64,000 bases of DNA from Lunularia cruciata. Taxonomy: Eukaryota; Streptophyta; Marchantiopsida; Lunulariales; Lunulariaceae. The DNA is taken from contig OX419755.1 in the NCBI GenBank assembly GCA_948567375.1, positions 57,485,945 through 57,549,944 on the forward strand. Reading direction: 5' to 3'. Within the stretch, counting starts at the first letter, position 1. Each line of letters opens with the position of its first letter. Below are positions 33,600 through 46,199 of this stretch, one piece after another. A program made the position numbers and the translations under genes. The notes beneath the pieces were generated by a model. The model did not search any database, was not told the DNA's origin, and saw only the letters and a program-made list of their open reading frames with translations.

Positions 33600-34440
33600 C
33601 ATAGTTGGTCCATCATGCTCATGAGGAGCTAGGACATTTTGGAGTAAAGCGTACATATAGCTTACTCTAGAGTCATTATTTGTGGTGTTGTATGCAGACC
33701 AAGGTACATCAGTTTGTTGCCAGATGTGTGGTTTGTGACTGAGTTAGAGCATCATTCAATGCTCCTATGCCACAGTTACATCCATTACCTATCATGGGAT
33801 TGGGTTATCGTTGGAGTTTGGACTTGACTAGACCTTTACCCCTGACTATGAGACATATTGGTATGATGTGGTGATGGTGGAGCACTTCTCTAAAGTGGAT
33901 TGAGTTGGTGGCACTTCCTGACAAGTCTAGTGAAGGGACAACTTACTCATTCCTAGATTGAGTTCTTAGTCATTTTGGTGCACCAGCCGAGGTTTTGACT
34001 AATCAAGGTATAGAGTTCTTGGGTTATTTTTAGGTCTTGTGTGACAAGGCTTTGATTGATCACTGTACTACCTCCCAAGATCACCCTGAGGCAGATGGCT
34101 TAGCAGAGAGAGTGGTTCAGATAGTGAAGAGAGGATTGCAAAAGTATGGTTTGCAAAGAGGCCACTTGGGAGATTGGGATCTCCAGTTACCTCGGTTGGC
34201 CATGGGCTATTGGTTCAGCCGGCAAGCCTCTTTAGCATCCTTCTCTCCTTACTTCCTACTCTATGGACAAGATATAGATTTACCTGCAGCCATTCATCGA
34301 GATGCTACAATAGTTTTGGACTTGGATGACCCAGATGTATGGATAAGCGCATGTTCTCACTAGGTAGAGGTCTTTTGGAGAGTGATGCCGATGGCCTTTG
34401 AGAACTTGGCAATTGCTCAACACAGAGATACTTTACGCTA
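33600..34440 (+). pseudogene. GYP-C integrase
   Basis: A zinc-binding region (HHAHEELGHFGVKRTY and CVVCD) is followed by the core. The first catalytic residue region reads RWSLDLTRPL, the second LTNQGIEFLG with Asn where Asp is expected, and the third HPEADGLAERVVQIVKRGL with the Glu. SLASFSPYFLLYGQDIDLP is the usual end of the core. Several stops interrupt it. Confidence 0.82.
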
Positions 34441-34525
34441 TGCTACCATTTGAGGAGGAGGTTATAGACCCTGGATTTGTTGATTTCATCTAGGATACTA
34501 TGTATATCTATAGCAGACAGCACTG

Positions 34526-34858
34526 ATGACACTTGATGTTTCTACAGGCCGCACTATCTTGAGAGTGCATGAGGTTTTTCCATCTAGAGTCCTTGTGTTG
34601 GAAGGACGTGATGGTGTTGTTTGGAAGAATCATGTGCACAATTGTGTGCCATGCCACCTCCCAAACATTGATGGTACTATGGACCCAAGCTTGGCACTTG
34701 TACGTGCAAGCTTGAGGTGTATGTTATGTGGCTCTTTTGGTGGAGCTGCTACTATGTTAGTGTGTGATAGCTATTCAAGAGGATGGAATATGGCATGTAA
34801 GTCTCCTCCCCTCATGATGGTTCCTCAAGGATAGTGGTTATGTCCTAGATGTACTTGA
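34526..34858 (+). pseudogene. GYP-C C-terminal PHD-finger-like module
   Basis: The last open segment of pol reads GRTILRVHEVFPSRVLVLEG and HVHNCVPCHLPN, then CMLCGSFGGAATMLVCDS, YSRGWNMAC, PPLMMVPQG, a stop (34832-34834), WLCPRC. The spacing C-x2-C-x11-C-x2-(Y)-x4-(N)-x2-C-...-W-x-C-x2-C matches a PHD finger, with Tyr for the fourth Cys and Asn for the His. These two changes fit single-base decay (TGT to TAT, CAC to AAC). PHD fingers read histone H3 tails. Here it holds the place taken by the chromodomain in chromoviruses. It runs from 34718 to 34852. Confidence 0.6.
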
Positions 34859-35030
34859 CCTATAGCTAGTTCATTCTTTATATCGTATAGATTGCAAATA
34901 GGCAACTAACAATGGGGCTCCATAGCACCCGGCCTCATGATCTTTGCCCATCATGAGGTATACCATATACTTAGAGTAGATGGCTATCTGGAGTTAGAGG
35001 GAACTAACCACCAACTAGGGGGGCCATTGT

Positions 35031-35566
35031 GGCATTTTAGAGTCTATGTATGACTTATGTGTGAGTTGTGCTTCTATTGTGTATGATGTTGACAATGATG
35101 TATGTTGTGTAGCAATGTATATACGCATGACAATTGTCACACCATTTGTAGTGTCACATCTAGATGCTCATACACTGGAGTTCCAATGATAGTAGTTAGA
35201 GGCATTTTGGCAGTTACTCATACACTACTTTCCGACGGTCAGATTTCAGGTTTAGGGTATTGACTTCATGGGGGGGCCCACCGTCCACACCATCGGGTGT
35301 GCCATCAGCAAGACCGTTGGGATGAGACCTAGGTTGAAATCAGGAGTATACCTTGAGAGTGAAGCTCCAGAGAGCTCACTTCTCTGATGTTGAGCCTTCA
35401 AGTTCCTGGCTAGAGTGGACAGAAAGTCGGCAAGCGTCACCTGGAGTCTCTTAGCTAGAGTGGGTGTGGCTTGACTATAATCAGTGCCTTGTTGTTGGCA
35501 AGTTGTTGAGGATCAGATCAAGTATTGATCTGAGTTTGATTGATTTGAGTTGTAAACGATCTGATT
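35031..35566 (+). repeat. GYP-C 3' LTR
   Basis: Begins TGTGGCATTTTAGAG directly after the polypurine-like AGGGGGGCCAT (35019-35029), and ends near GATCTGATTA. Homologous to 30297-30741 from position 105 onward. Confidence 0.7.
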
Positions 35567-35673
35567 ATTGTGGCACTTTAGAGTCTATGTATGACTTATG
35601 TGTGAGTTGTGCTTCTATTGTGTATAATGTTGACAGCAATGTACATTTTGTAGCGATGTATATACGCACAACA
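35567..35673 (+). repeat. Extra GYP-C LTR head
   Basis: TGTGGCACTTTAGAG...TATATACGCACAACA repeats 35031-35134 with a few changes and then meets the COIL-2 host sequence. It is just the segment missing from the 5' LTR. Confidence 0.75.
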
Positions 35674-37600
35674 TCTTCATGACATATCTACTACTCAACT
35701 ACCTTTTTTTGCACCACATCAACCTCCAATTGTAAGCATCACAAGATGACCTTGTGTTGATCTTGTAACTCCAATTCTTCTTGCTGAAACTTCTCTAATA
35801 GTTGGTCTTTCTCCTTTGAAAATTTGATCTCCTTGGTGAGTCATTCATTTGCATTGCTCAGGTTGGTACAAAGCACATCCTTGTCTTTGGTTGATGTGCT
35901 TGTCTTGTCATGAAAGTACTTTATAAGCTTAACCAACGTGTTGATGGTGGAGTCCAACTCTTTGTAGAAGGGTGCAATCTCTACTAGTAGTTCCATCATG
36001 GGTGTTATTGCATGTACAAACTAAAGTAACATTAACCACACCATACAGTTATTGTCATATTGGAGACAATAGTGTATATAGTTCATTGTTTTTAATTTGC
36101 CTTCTTGCATCAAAGATTGAGTTGGCGGTTCTTCATAAGGTGGACTCTCCTCATTGACTTGTTTTAACATTTTCTTGTTGATTTCACTAGTGTGGTCCTC
36201 ACCTCCTGTAGACAAAGCTATGGTGGAATCTTCTTCCTTTAGTTTCTTAACTTCTACTTTTTGTCATATGACTTTGTTAGCCATTTCAAAATCTTGCTTG
36301 AATGGTGCTCCAAGATTATGTTAACCAAGTTTATTGTTGGTGTGGGAGTTTTTTAGAAGAAAATAGGTACTCATGGGGATGTTTTCTTCACAATTGCAAT
36401 GAGTACATCATTGTTGTCCTCCATTAGTGCCTTCTCCTTTTCCTTTGCAATTTCCTTAAGGTTTAAGGATCATGATGATTGTGCCTCATCACCTATTGCC
36501 TCCTTTGGTACTTTGTTGTTGACATCTAAGGACAAGATGTGGGTACACAAGTCATCATTGCTTGACCTGCTTGCATGTAGGGTGGTCCCTTTTTTGGAGC
36601 CAAGATGACCTTGTTTGTAGAGGCTCATTTCCACCTTGTCTCCAAGCTCCGCCACTTCTAATTTGTTTTGAAGCACTCCAATGACCTGATTTCTCTTTCA
36701 TTTCATGGAAACCACTACTTTGCCCCTCATCACAGGTGCCCTTTTGGCAATCATGATTGTATTTTTTGACTCCTCAATGGGCAAAAATATCTTGGTATGA
36801 GCATAATCCTTGTCCATGTTGTGATACTTCATGATTTCCTTTGCCAAATTGGGATGTCCATTGAAGTAAGCCGGATGATGGAAGTGACTTGAACACCTCC
36901 TTTTCTTTGTTTGTTAGAAACTACATTCCTAGATAAACGCTCACTATGAAGGGTATTACAATTGTGATCACTCCTTGCTCTTTGTCCTCCAATAATTTTT
37001 TCACTCACTCCCAAAACATCCACCCCAACTCACAAGTTTTCCTTTGCAAAAAAGTTGGAAAAAAATTGCCTGATTGAAATTTACGTACAAAGTTTGTTTT
37101 GATTGAAATAGCTTCATGATCAAATCTATTATGACTTTTCTAATAGGATCCTTAATATATTCTATTTCATACACATTATTGGACTTATTTCTTATAAACA
37201 CATTGTCTATCTTTGCCTTCATATTCTTACTTAGCCTACCATGAGGGGTTTCAATGTAAATCTGCCCAAATGGAGTGCACTTTTCTCCTAACACACGCTA
37301 CTTGTGGTCTTTGGTCTATGTTACAAGGTTGGCTTGTGCTAATTTTGTGGCCATTTTCTTTTCTTCTAGCATTGGCAAGTTTGTCAAACTTCATTCCCAC
37401 AACAAGAATTCTAAGTTTTTGCTCTTTAGGTAGTGTACTCTATAGTGCAAATCTCCATTCTGATAGTTCCGGAGGCTTGCATACAATTTTGTCTGCCTTT
37501 TGCAATTTGAGATCAATTCTGATTACCATTGCTCATTCTTTTATCTTGTGACTATTCACATGCTCATAAAAACCCTTCCCCCTTACCAATCCTACAATCC
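35674..37600 (-). pseudogene. COIL-2 gene, N-terminal half
   Basis: Minus-strand frames: 37001-37294 has MKLFQSKQTLYVNFNQAIFF, homologous to MAMFKPKQMTYVTMQHAVFF of COIL-1 copy A, at the same place relative to the N-terminus. Then 36829-37023, 36470-36676 (basic/acidic mix), and coils at 35690-36215 (SPPYEEPPTQSLMQEGK, then FSKEKDQLLEKFQQEELELQ). Stops and frameshifts are frequent. The shared N-terminal region ties COIL-2 and COIL-1 into one superfamily. Function unknown. Confidence 0.6.
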
Positions 37601-38165
37601 TATGTTACACACTTAGTTTATGTTCTACATTCTATATTGGGTCTTGGACAACGGATCAAGACATTTATGCAAGAAAAGTGAAAAGTAAGCAAGAAAAAAG
37701 TAACTTCTTGTAGGGTGGGATCGGCATTTTATAGCTCCTGATGCTCGGATGCTCCTCAACCATCATAACAGCTGGTGAAAGGTCAAGAGGTTCATGCATG
37801 AACCTCTTGCAAAATGATCACAAATAGTTGTTTGGTGGTGCACAGCAAGTTGCTTGTGCGGCTTTTTGAAATTGCAATGGAATCTCATGGAATATCATTT
37901 TGCCAGAATCTCGTCATTGCATGGCTTGTATGCGAGTTTCCCCAAGTTTTTGATATCATTGTAATTTGTTTCATATACAACCCTTGCATCTTCTTCATTC
38001 AATACAAACCACAAATCTGACTTAGACTTTGTTAAGGACAAGGTGCAAACTAATTTTTTATCCTACTTAGTACTATTCCTAAACCTAAATCTATTGTCTT
38101 AAATACAAACACATAACTAAAAATGAGATACAATTGGACAAAAAGAAAAAGTGGATAGTGACACA
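37601..38165. other. Unassigned sequence
   Basis: No convincing reading frame or repeat was recognised; probably the leader side of the COIL-2 gene. Confidence 0.3.
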
Positions 38166-39420
38166 ATTCAAACCCTCTCCAAATCTGGTTGTCCTCTATA
38201 TACATGATTATAATCATATATATGATTATAATTATTATAATTAAAAATATATAAAATATAATTTTATATAATTTTATGTATATATATAAAGAATTTTGTT
38301 AAATTTATTAGAAATTTTCAATTTTAAAGATTTTAAGAAAAAATATTTTTTTAAAGAAACTAGATATTATCTATTATATGAAATTTTCTTCATGAATTGC
38401 TCAATTTACCAAGGATATTCTTCTGAGTTTTGTGAAAGAAATCAAACAATAATGAGAGTTTGTTGGTGAACTTTTCAATAAAGTATGTTTTGTTTTGCAT
38501 GGAATCTTGAGGCTGAATATACAATTGATACACCAAATAAATAATTTTTCAAGGATTAGGTTTTTAGTGATTAAAAGAGAAACCTGTCCTTGAATTCTTT
38601 TCTAACTAAACTATAAGTGATAGATAGTTTTGATCTCTTTGATTTAAACAAACTATAGTTCACACTAACAAGAGATTCAATGGTGATCTAAAAGAACTTT
38701 TGTACCATATAGAAAATTTGACAATGGAACTATTGAATCATTTTTAGAAAGGTAATTTTATTATTTTGTACATATGTAAATTTGAATATGATAAAAAATA
38801 TCTTTTTTTAGACCATTTCCTCATGTGTTTCATTCATTCATTCATTGTATTGCTTATGAAATATATGTTTCATAGTTTAATTGTTTGTGTCTTTCTGTTA
38901 TAATAACAAAACTAATAATACTTATAATACTAACACTAATACTTATACTAATAATATTAAAATATCCCATACTTATTTATTTTAAATTTTAGTCCATAAA
39001 TAATCAAATCTTAACTTTTAAATATCAATGAAATCATGCAAATACAAAATGATTTAACTTCTTATGCTTCATATCAAATACCAAATTGTAAAATTAATCT
39101 ATATAATGTTATGAATTGCTTGAATAAACAGACTCAAAATAAAAGATAATAAACTTTTCTTATGATTTAGATGTAAATAATTAGCAACAATTTGCAGAAA
39201 TGCTATGACTTTATCTCATGAGGAAGGTATTAAATTATAATTTAAAGTAAAACCTAGATATATAGCAAAAAAAAATTTTATTACTTAATTTTAGACCCAT
39301 ATCTTAAAATTTTAATAGATATCTATAAGAATATTGCACATTATTTTTTAAGTTCACCTCACTTCTATATATACCCTAATCTCATTTCCATATATATATA
39401 TATATACTCTTGTCTTGCTT
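38166..39420. other. Strongly AT-rich intergenic stretch
   Basis: TATATA and poly-A/T runs throughout, CATT repeats at 38830-38846 and an AT run near 39391-39406. No reading frame of note. Composition is clearly more AT-rich than the elements on either side. Confidence 0.7.
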
Positions 39421-42400
39421 GTCCTCTAGACACAATGAAAGTGACATAAAAGAACTCCACCAGAATGCATGTTTTCCTACAATAACACCTAAACCACTTG
39501 CAAAAAGTTGAATTCAGTCTACTACTAAGGACCAAAAAACATTAAAATCAGCCATTGAGGACCAAAAGAGTCTTGAGACCTGAACCATCAATTGCTAAGG
39601 AAATCCAACTACCACTAAGGACCATAAAACATTGCCGCTAAGGACCATGCCAAAAACCAAATCTATCTCATATATACTAGTATCACTTGTGTCCTTCAAA
39701 CACAATATAACTCACTTTTCTTACCATAGCAAGTGAGTATCATTGATCTTCATGTATTAAGATTGGACACTTAAACATTGCTTATTGCTTCCAACAAGAG
39801 AAAAAATGAGTTTTGAGGGTTTGATTCATTCTTTGTACTCATATTTCTACCATGAGTGTGTTATCTTTTTGCATCTCAAGGCTCACCACATTGTTCATTT
39901 TTTACCTCGTTGTGGACTTGAACCCCAATCACTTTTTATGTGCAAAAATCTAATAAGACCTATGTCCTTTGGACACGACAGAGCTTACTTTTCATGACAC
40001 TTACTTTTAATAAACTACTAATAGTGCATTGGTTATTGTGAGGTTATAATAAGATCTTGAAAATATGTCTCTTCTAGTAATATATCTTTCATAAACACTA
40101 GCAGTTAATTTGGCTTCATCTTGCTTCATGTCCTTTTTGTGCCCTCAACCCAAGTTAATTTACCTATGGTCTCAAGTATTTCACCAGCATACTTTGGTAA
40201 GTATAATTTGTGTCCATGAGCCTTGGAATGCACAATAGAGAACACCAAAAACTTAAAATAATACCTTCTTGGATGGATAGATAAACTCAAAGAGTACTTT
40301 TAACACTATTGGAAGTGTCTTATTTGACAAAATTCAAGGAGAGAGTATGGAAGTAAAGTTAAGAAAAGAAGTGAGATCTACTACAACGCATTGCACCAAA
40401 TTCCATCTTATAGAATCTCCCTTGTACAAAATCACAAAAACCAAGCTATGCTAAAGCTATGTAGTATGTGACATCCATCACCAAAACAATCATTTTTATT
40501 GCAAAGAGTTTGTTCTATCTATCATGTTCATATATTTTTTTGCACCAAATTGATGGATGTATATGTGAATGTTGACTAGCTAGAAAGTGCATATTTCTCT
40601 CTATGCTTGCAAGATGATTCACTTTGGGTTTTTGGTGTGTTTATTCTACTCTCACCTATTGATTCATTCAAAGTTGAAGTGTTCTTAACAACCTACAAAA
40701 CAATCAATACGTAAGTTGATTGTGAGTGGAAAATAGCAAGCAAGACAACCAAAACTTAAGTAAAATTTAGAAGCTAACACTAATGGTAGAAGAAGAGGTA
40801 TACAAGTGACTTAAAGATGCAATCAGACTTTCACACAAAAGAGAAGAGCACTCTAAGAACTACATGTGGTATATTGATAGATTAATGTATGAAGCTACTG
40901 ATTAAGGAACATACCATGGGTCAAGGTATCTTAGCTCCTTGTTATTCTACTAAGTTCTTCCTTTGTCTCACTCCTTCACTTCCACATTCTCCAATTCAAA
41001 GAATAATTGTAGCTCTTTTATATGCATCATAGTTGCTTAAGTCTCCCTAAGTTTAGGTATGTTATCTTTTTACTCTATTCTCCCCTTGTCTTTCTCCTCC
41101 TCAAACATGTCCAGAAGTCCACATACAATCATTGTGCTCATGCTCATGATGACTAAGATTTGATCCTTTAAGATGGTAGGTATTGTTAGTCCATCTGACC
41201 AATGACCTTTTCACTATGTGTGACAGCAAGATCTTTGCCAAATTTCCTCTAAGTATTTTTTTTTATAGAAAAACCTTCTTGGTTGTTGTAAGGTACTCAA
41301 CTCTCAAAATTTAACTTCTCAAGTTGTAGTGGAGTGTATGAGCAATGGTATTGACAAGGAAAGACCACTTGGATCTCCTTTCTACTTCATAGTATAAAAC
41401 CTTACCTGGATCCAACATTTGCAATCCTTGTCCACATGAGAGACTCTATTGATATGAGTAATCTTGGCATCATAAATGAAGCATGGATATCCTTAGAATC
41501 CATACAATATAGATTTACACTAAAGATAGAAATATCCATTCCATCCCTTAGGAGGTTACAATCCCAATCATCAATCGATATATTAAGGAGCCTTAAACAA
41601 TTTAGAGGTTGTTATGCTTCTTCCACTCAACTATTGACCAACATGTAATTTATATAATTTGTAGATTGGTGAGTGAAAATTTCAACCTTCCACTATGATC
41701 TATTGCAAAACCTTGCCAAACATGGAAAGCAATGAAGGTCATGATATTGCATTTTAGGCTTGATCTTCAATGCTTTGTACATTTGAATTGATGCTTATTG
41801 GAAGCTAGCCCTTTGAGAATACATGTTCATGAGAGTCTCAAGTTTGCATGGAATCATACATGGCTATGAAAGACTAACAATGTAAATTTTTGAGTGTGCT
41901 AAGGGAACTTAACCAATAACCACAAGTAGATTATAGTCATTCCTCTTTTTGATATTTGGAAGAGGATCAGGTTCTCCAAAGGTATTCTCGTATTCATATA
42001 TTAGGATGTTGTGTAGCAAGCAGGGTAGGATGTCCTAAATAGAACTTGTTGAAGCACTCCCCACCTGTTTGCTTCAGAACTTGGGATATATATGAACACT
42101 TCTAATAAGAAAAATTTTGCCGCTATTGAGTATGAAGGACATTGGTTCAAAGAAAAACCAATGATACAAAGCTATCCCATTGTAAAAGCTCTTATGATTC
42201 TTATGACTTATTCTTATGACTCTTATGAATTCATGCCCTTAACTATTAAGAAAGCTCAACTTTTAATGAACAAGTATAGTCAAAGTATATTGATGCTAGG
42301 TTTGATCAAACAAAGTGCTTAACATGAATCCAACATAAGAATAAATATGAATATTTGTATCAACCAAAACACCAATTGCTACTATCCAACACCGTACCAT

Positions 42401-43639
42401 AGTCTCTTTTATGTAGCCACCTCTTGCAATTACCTTAAACTATCATGGAATACCCAATATAATGCTTATGTAGTGCTAAGACTAACCTTCTATCATTTCA
42501 AGATATGAAAAGGATGAACAATATGGCAAGCAATAAAGAGAGCACAATCACAAAATGAGACCATAAGAATCATCTTCTTAAGCAAGAGATATGAAGAATG
42601 AAAAACATACCAGGATTGGAATATTAAGCTTTTCACTTACCAAACACACTCAAAATTACGTGTTTTGCACAATTACAATTGTAAACAAAAAGTCTATTAT
42701 TACATAGTAGAACAGCTACTTGCACGTTCCTTGCTTGAATAGTTTATCTTATCTATTGTGAAGTAATAAAAAAAATTTGAAGCTATAAAGTAGAGTGTGA
42801 GTAATATCCTCATTCTAGATGCATAGCACTACAAGCATCTAACTTAATTATTTGAGAAATGACTTGAATGACAAATGACCTGAATGTGCTTACTTCCTTT
42901 TCTAATGAATACATTAACCTCCATGATTACAATAAGAATTAAACAACATACCATCAATCTAAAGGTTGAAACATCAAAGGTGATCCCTAGCAAGCAAGTC
43001 AGCCCCACATTGCACATGGTGGGTAAAACTCACTACTTTCAAAATAATCTATGACCAACATAAAAGTTAAAGCCTTCTCATCAATAGCAAAATAGAACAT
43101 AAAATGGAAATCAAATTGGCTGCTAAACAAATTTCTTGAATCTTGGCATGTTTTATGAAAGTTTGATAGCAACTTGAGGACTAATTGTTCTGAACAATAT
43201 TGTGGCTTCATCAATCCACTCCTTGATTGGGACATTTATTGTGTAGTATTTCTTGTCCTTGTCACCACCTTCCTTTTGATGAACAAAGTGATCAGCCCCA
43301 TTGATGATTATTAAGAAAATAATTGTTAGCTTGCATATGTCTACAAGGACAACACACAAAAGAATGCATTCTAATACTTTTGAGTTTAATTACTTAAGTA
43401 GTGGACACAAGGTGTTATTCCAAATAAGCTGAAGCATATTTTGATGTTCAAGTTGATGAAGATATTGTTTAGATACTTTCAAAGACTATGCATTTGGTCC
43501 TTAGTCCCCAAGAAGAATTTGTCACCAAAATTATGGAAAATCACCATCATCACTTTGAAGAGAAAGAAGTATAGCACAACCCAAATTAGTTTTTTTTTCT
43601 TTAATAAAGCACTCTCAATAACTCCTTGAGACCTCGTGT
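39421..43639. other. Long unassigned region, no recognisable gene
   Basis: Short open frames such as 39785-39997, 41436-41648 and 42092-42322 have no familiar motif. Minus-strand frames at 42999-43235 and 43153-43359 read as a possible decayed gene (INGADHFVHQKEGGDKDKK), which I cannot name. CTAAGGACCA recurs at 39520-39650. I see no LTR pair. Confidence 0.4.
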
Positions 43640-44570
43640 AATACTCCGAGGACAAGAGAACTCTCCAAGAGAGAAAACACAAGTTTCACACTCAGTTCTT
43701 TGATGCCCCAAAGGAGCACCTTGAGGTTGGTTGTTGAAAACCAGACTTGATCCCCCACATCAAACTCCAAGTGTCAGCGGTGGGCATCTGCATTTTTTTT
43801 TGGTCAATTTTGAGCAATTTGCAACTTGTTTTCGGCACTCTCCACTCCTTGTTGAATTCTGGATACAAAAGTGTTGACAGCCTCCAGCTTGCTATCCACC
43901 GGGTGATCAGTGTGAAAGGATGTTCTCCATACATTAGGAAGAATGGTGTGACCTGTGTGGATGCATTCATTGAATTTTTGCAAACTCCACTAGTGGAAGT
44001 AAGGTGTTCCACCTTTCCTACTCTTCTAGAGTGAAGCCCTTAAGCATGTTCTCAATAGTATGATTAGCCCACTCCATCTGACCATTGGTCTGTGGATGGT
44101 AGGCCATGGACATGGCCAATTTGATTTTCAAGAGACCAAAGAGTATTCTCCAGAACAAATTGGTGAATTGAGTGCCCCTATCAATGATGTGCACTAGAGA
44201 CAGGCCATGGTAAGAAAGCACGACATCTAAGTACAATTGAGCTAATTGAGGAGCCATCACATCCTTGGTAGTAGGACCCACATAGATCATTTTGCTAAGC
44301 CAATCAACAAAGATGATGATGAAGTCAAATCCTAAGGTGGTCCTGAGCAATTCACAAACCAGATCCATGCTTACCTTTTCCCAATGGTGTGTAGGAGTAG
44401 GAAGGAGTTGAAGGAGTTGTGTGGAAGCTTGATTAGATGCTTTATTTTGGCATCTAATCAAGGCAAAGGAGGCAGCTTTGAATGTACTCCATTGCGTCGT
44501 TGCTCATCTTGGGCCAATAATAATTTTCATTTCATTGCATCTAAGGTTTTGTCCACCCCAACGTGACCAA
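43640..44570 (-). pseudogene. GYP-D integrase
   Basis: 44018-44461 is an integrase core: HHWEKVSMDLV with the first Asp, IIIFVDWLSKM, HIIDRGTQFTN with the second Asp, AYHPQTNGQMEWANHTIE with the Glu. 43692-44012 is the end of the core (ASTQVTPFFLMYGEHPF) and basic C-terminal region. The catalytic triad is intact though the gene is fragmentary. No chromodomain or LTR was recognised beyond 43640. Confidence 0.85.
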
Positions 44571-44819
44571 CAATGGTAGAGTCATGACATTCTGCTAGAA
44601 TGATGGTCCTTAGGTCCTTGTTATCCGGGATCCATAACTTGCCATCTTGAAAAGTGAGTCCTTGGGTACTAGTGACACCTTTGGATGATCAAGCTCTTAT
44701 GATCTATGGGTCAATTTTTGTAGCAACAAGCATCCTTGGCTAGAATTTAGGGTTCATCTTTACCTCTACCACCAGATTATTTTCCATAGGCATTTAGGTG
44801 AATGCATCTATGAGTTGCC

Positions 44820-46030
44820 TCTTGCTTTTCATATACATGATCGTTATGTTGAACCATTGTCTCCACTCTGCCCATCAAATTTGTCGATGGGAAGCATCTT
44901 TTTGTGTCTCAAGGTAGACTAGAGGTTTTTGATCTAGCTCCACTACAAATGCCTTCTCACCAAGATAGTGCTTCCAATGCTTGGTTGCAAGGATAATGGT
45001 CAACTCGTCTTGTTTGGTGGTGTGATAGTTGCATTTTGCAAGTAACAACTTTTGAGAAAAATATGCAACTAGGTGCCATGCATCATGCCATTCTTGTTGT
45101 TTAATTGCTCCTATTACTATGCTTGATGCATTCATAGCCAACTTGATTGGACATTTTGAGTCATATCATTTCAAGATTGGTGCATGTAGTAATGCATCTT
45201 TTAATTCCTAAAAGGCCAATTCTTGTGCGGTTCCTCATATCCACTTTTTCCCCTTGCCAAGCAATGTCGTTAGAGGTTGTGCTACCTTGGAAAAGGCCTT
45301 GAAAAATTGATGATAAAACCCCATCAACCCCAAGAAGCTCTTGAGTTGAGTTTGATCCTCTAGAGTGCACTACTTTTGAATGACCTCTATTTTATCTATC
45401 AACACTTGGATACCTACAACACTTACTCTATGCTCCAAATAGTCTACTTTAGACTTGCAAAACTCACACTTTGAGATTTTGGTGTACAATTGATTCTATC
45501 GTAGATTTTGGAGGACTTCTTGCAAATGTTGCTTGGGTTCCATCGTCGTCCTACTATAAACAAGAATTTCATCTTGGCAAATGATAAACAGATTTATCCA
45601 AGTATGGAAAAAATATATCATTCATCAAACTCATGAAAGTGGCTGGTACGTTGGTGAGGCCAAACGGCATTACCAAGTACTCAATGTGACCATACCTTGT
45701 TCAAAAGGCAATTTTATGAATGTCTTCCTCCACAATTCAAATCTGGTTGTACCCACTTTGCAGATCTAGTTTGGTGAAGTATCTTGCCCCATTGAGTTGA
45801 TCAAACAAGTTGTCCATGTGAGGTAAGGAGTATTTGTTCTTTATTGTCTATTGATTTAGGCCCCGGTAGTCAATGCACATGCACATTGTACCATCCTTTT
45901 TCTTTACAAACAAGACAGGAGCACCATATGGTGATACGCTGGTTGGATAAATCCTTTCTATAGTATATCTTCAATTTGAGCCTTACACACTTCCAACTCA
46001 TGAGGGGATAGATGGTATGGAGGGCCTTAC
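44820..46030 (-). pseudogene. GYP-D reverse transcriptase and RNase H
   Basis: 44875-45141 is RNase H (MNASSIVIGAIKQQ, VAYFSQKLLLAKCNY, KHWKHYLGEKAFVVELDQKP). 45160-45370 is the RT connection (LKSFLGLMGFYHQFFKAFSK). Upstream to about 46030 the RT is full of stops; the catalytic box reads [11 protein letters not shown] near 45570, with the YVDD motif degraded. Confidence 0.8.
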
Positions 46031-46199
46031 AAGGAGGTTTCTTCCCATGGATTATCTTGATTTTATGGTCTACACTCCTTTTTGGTGGTTATCATGATGG
46101 CAGGTCATCCGAGAAGACATCTTGGAACTCATTAACCACATCTTTCAGTTTCTCAAGAACTTGTCTATCAAGTTGTACACTTTGGACTTCTCTTATAGA

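Larger units (their letters stand above)
30297..35673 (+). mobile_element. GYP-C: Ty3/Gypsy element with terminal PHD-like module
   Basis: Homologous LTR sequence at 30297-30741 and 35031-35566, plus an extra copy of the LTR head at 35567-35673. Pol domains lie between, in Ty3 order. No gag was recognised. It lies inside the COIL-2 gene; TCTTT at 30292-30296 and TCTTC at 35674-35678 are a probable 5-bp target duplication with one mismatch. Confidence 0.85.

Noticed and set aside
40000-43000. Possible host genes in the long region without elements
   Set aside because: Frames are short, no splice-consistent exon series or protein motif could be supported.
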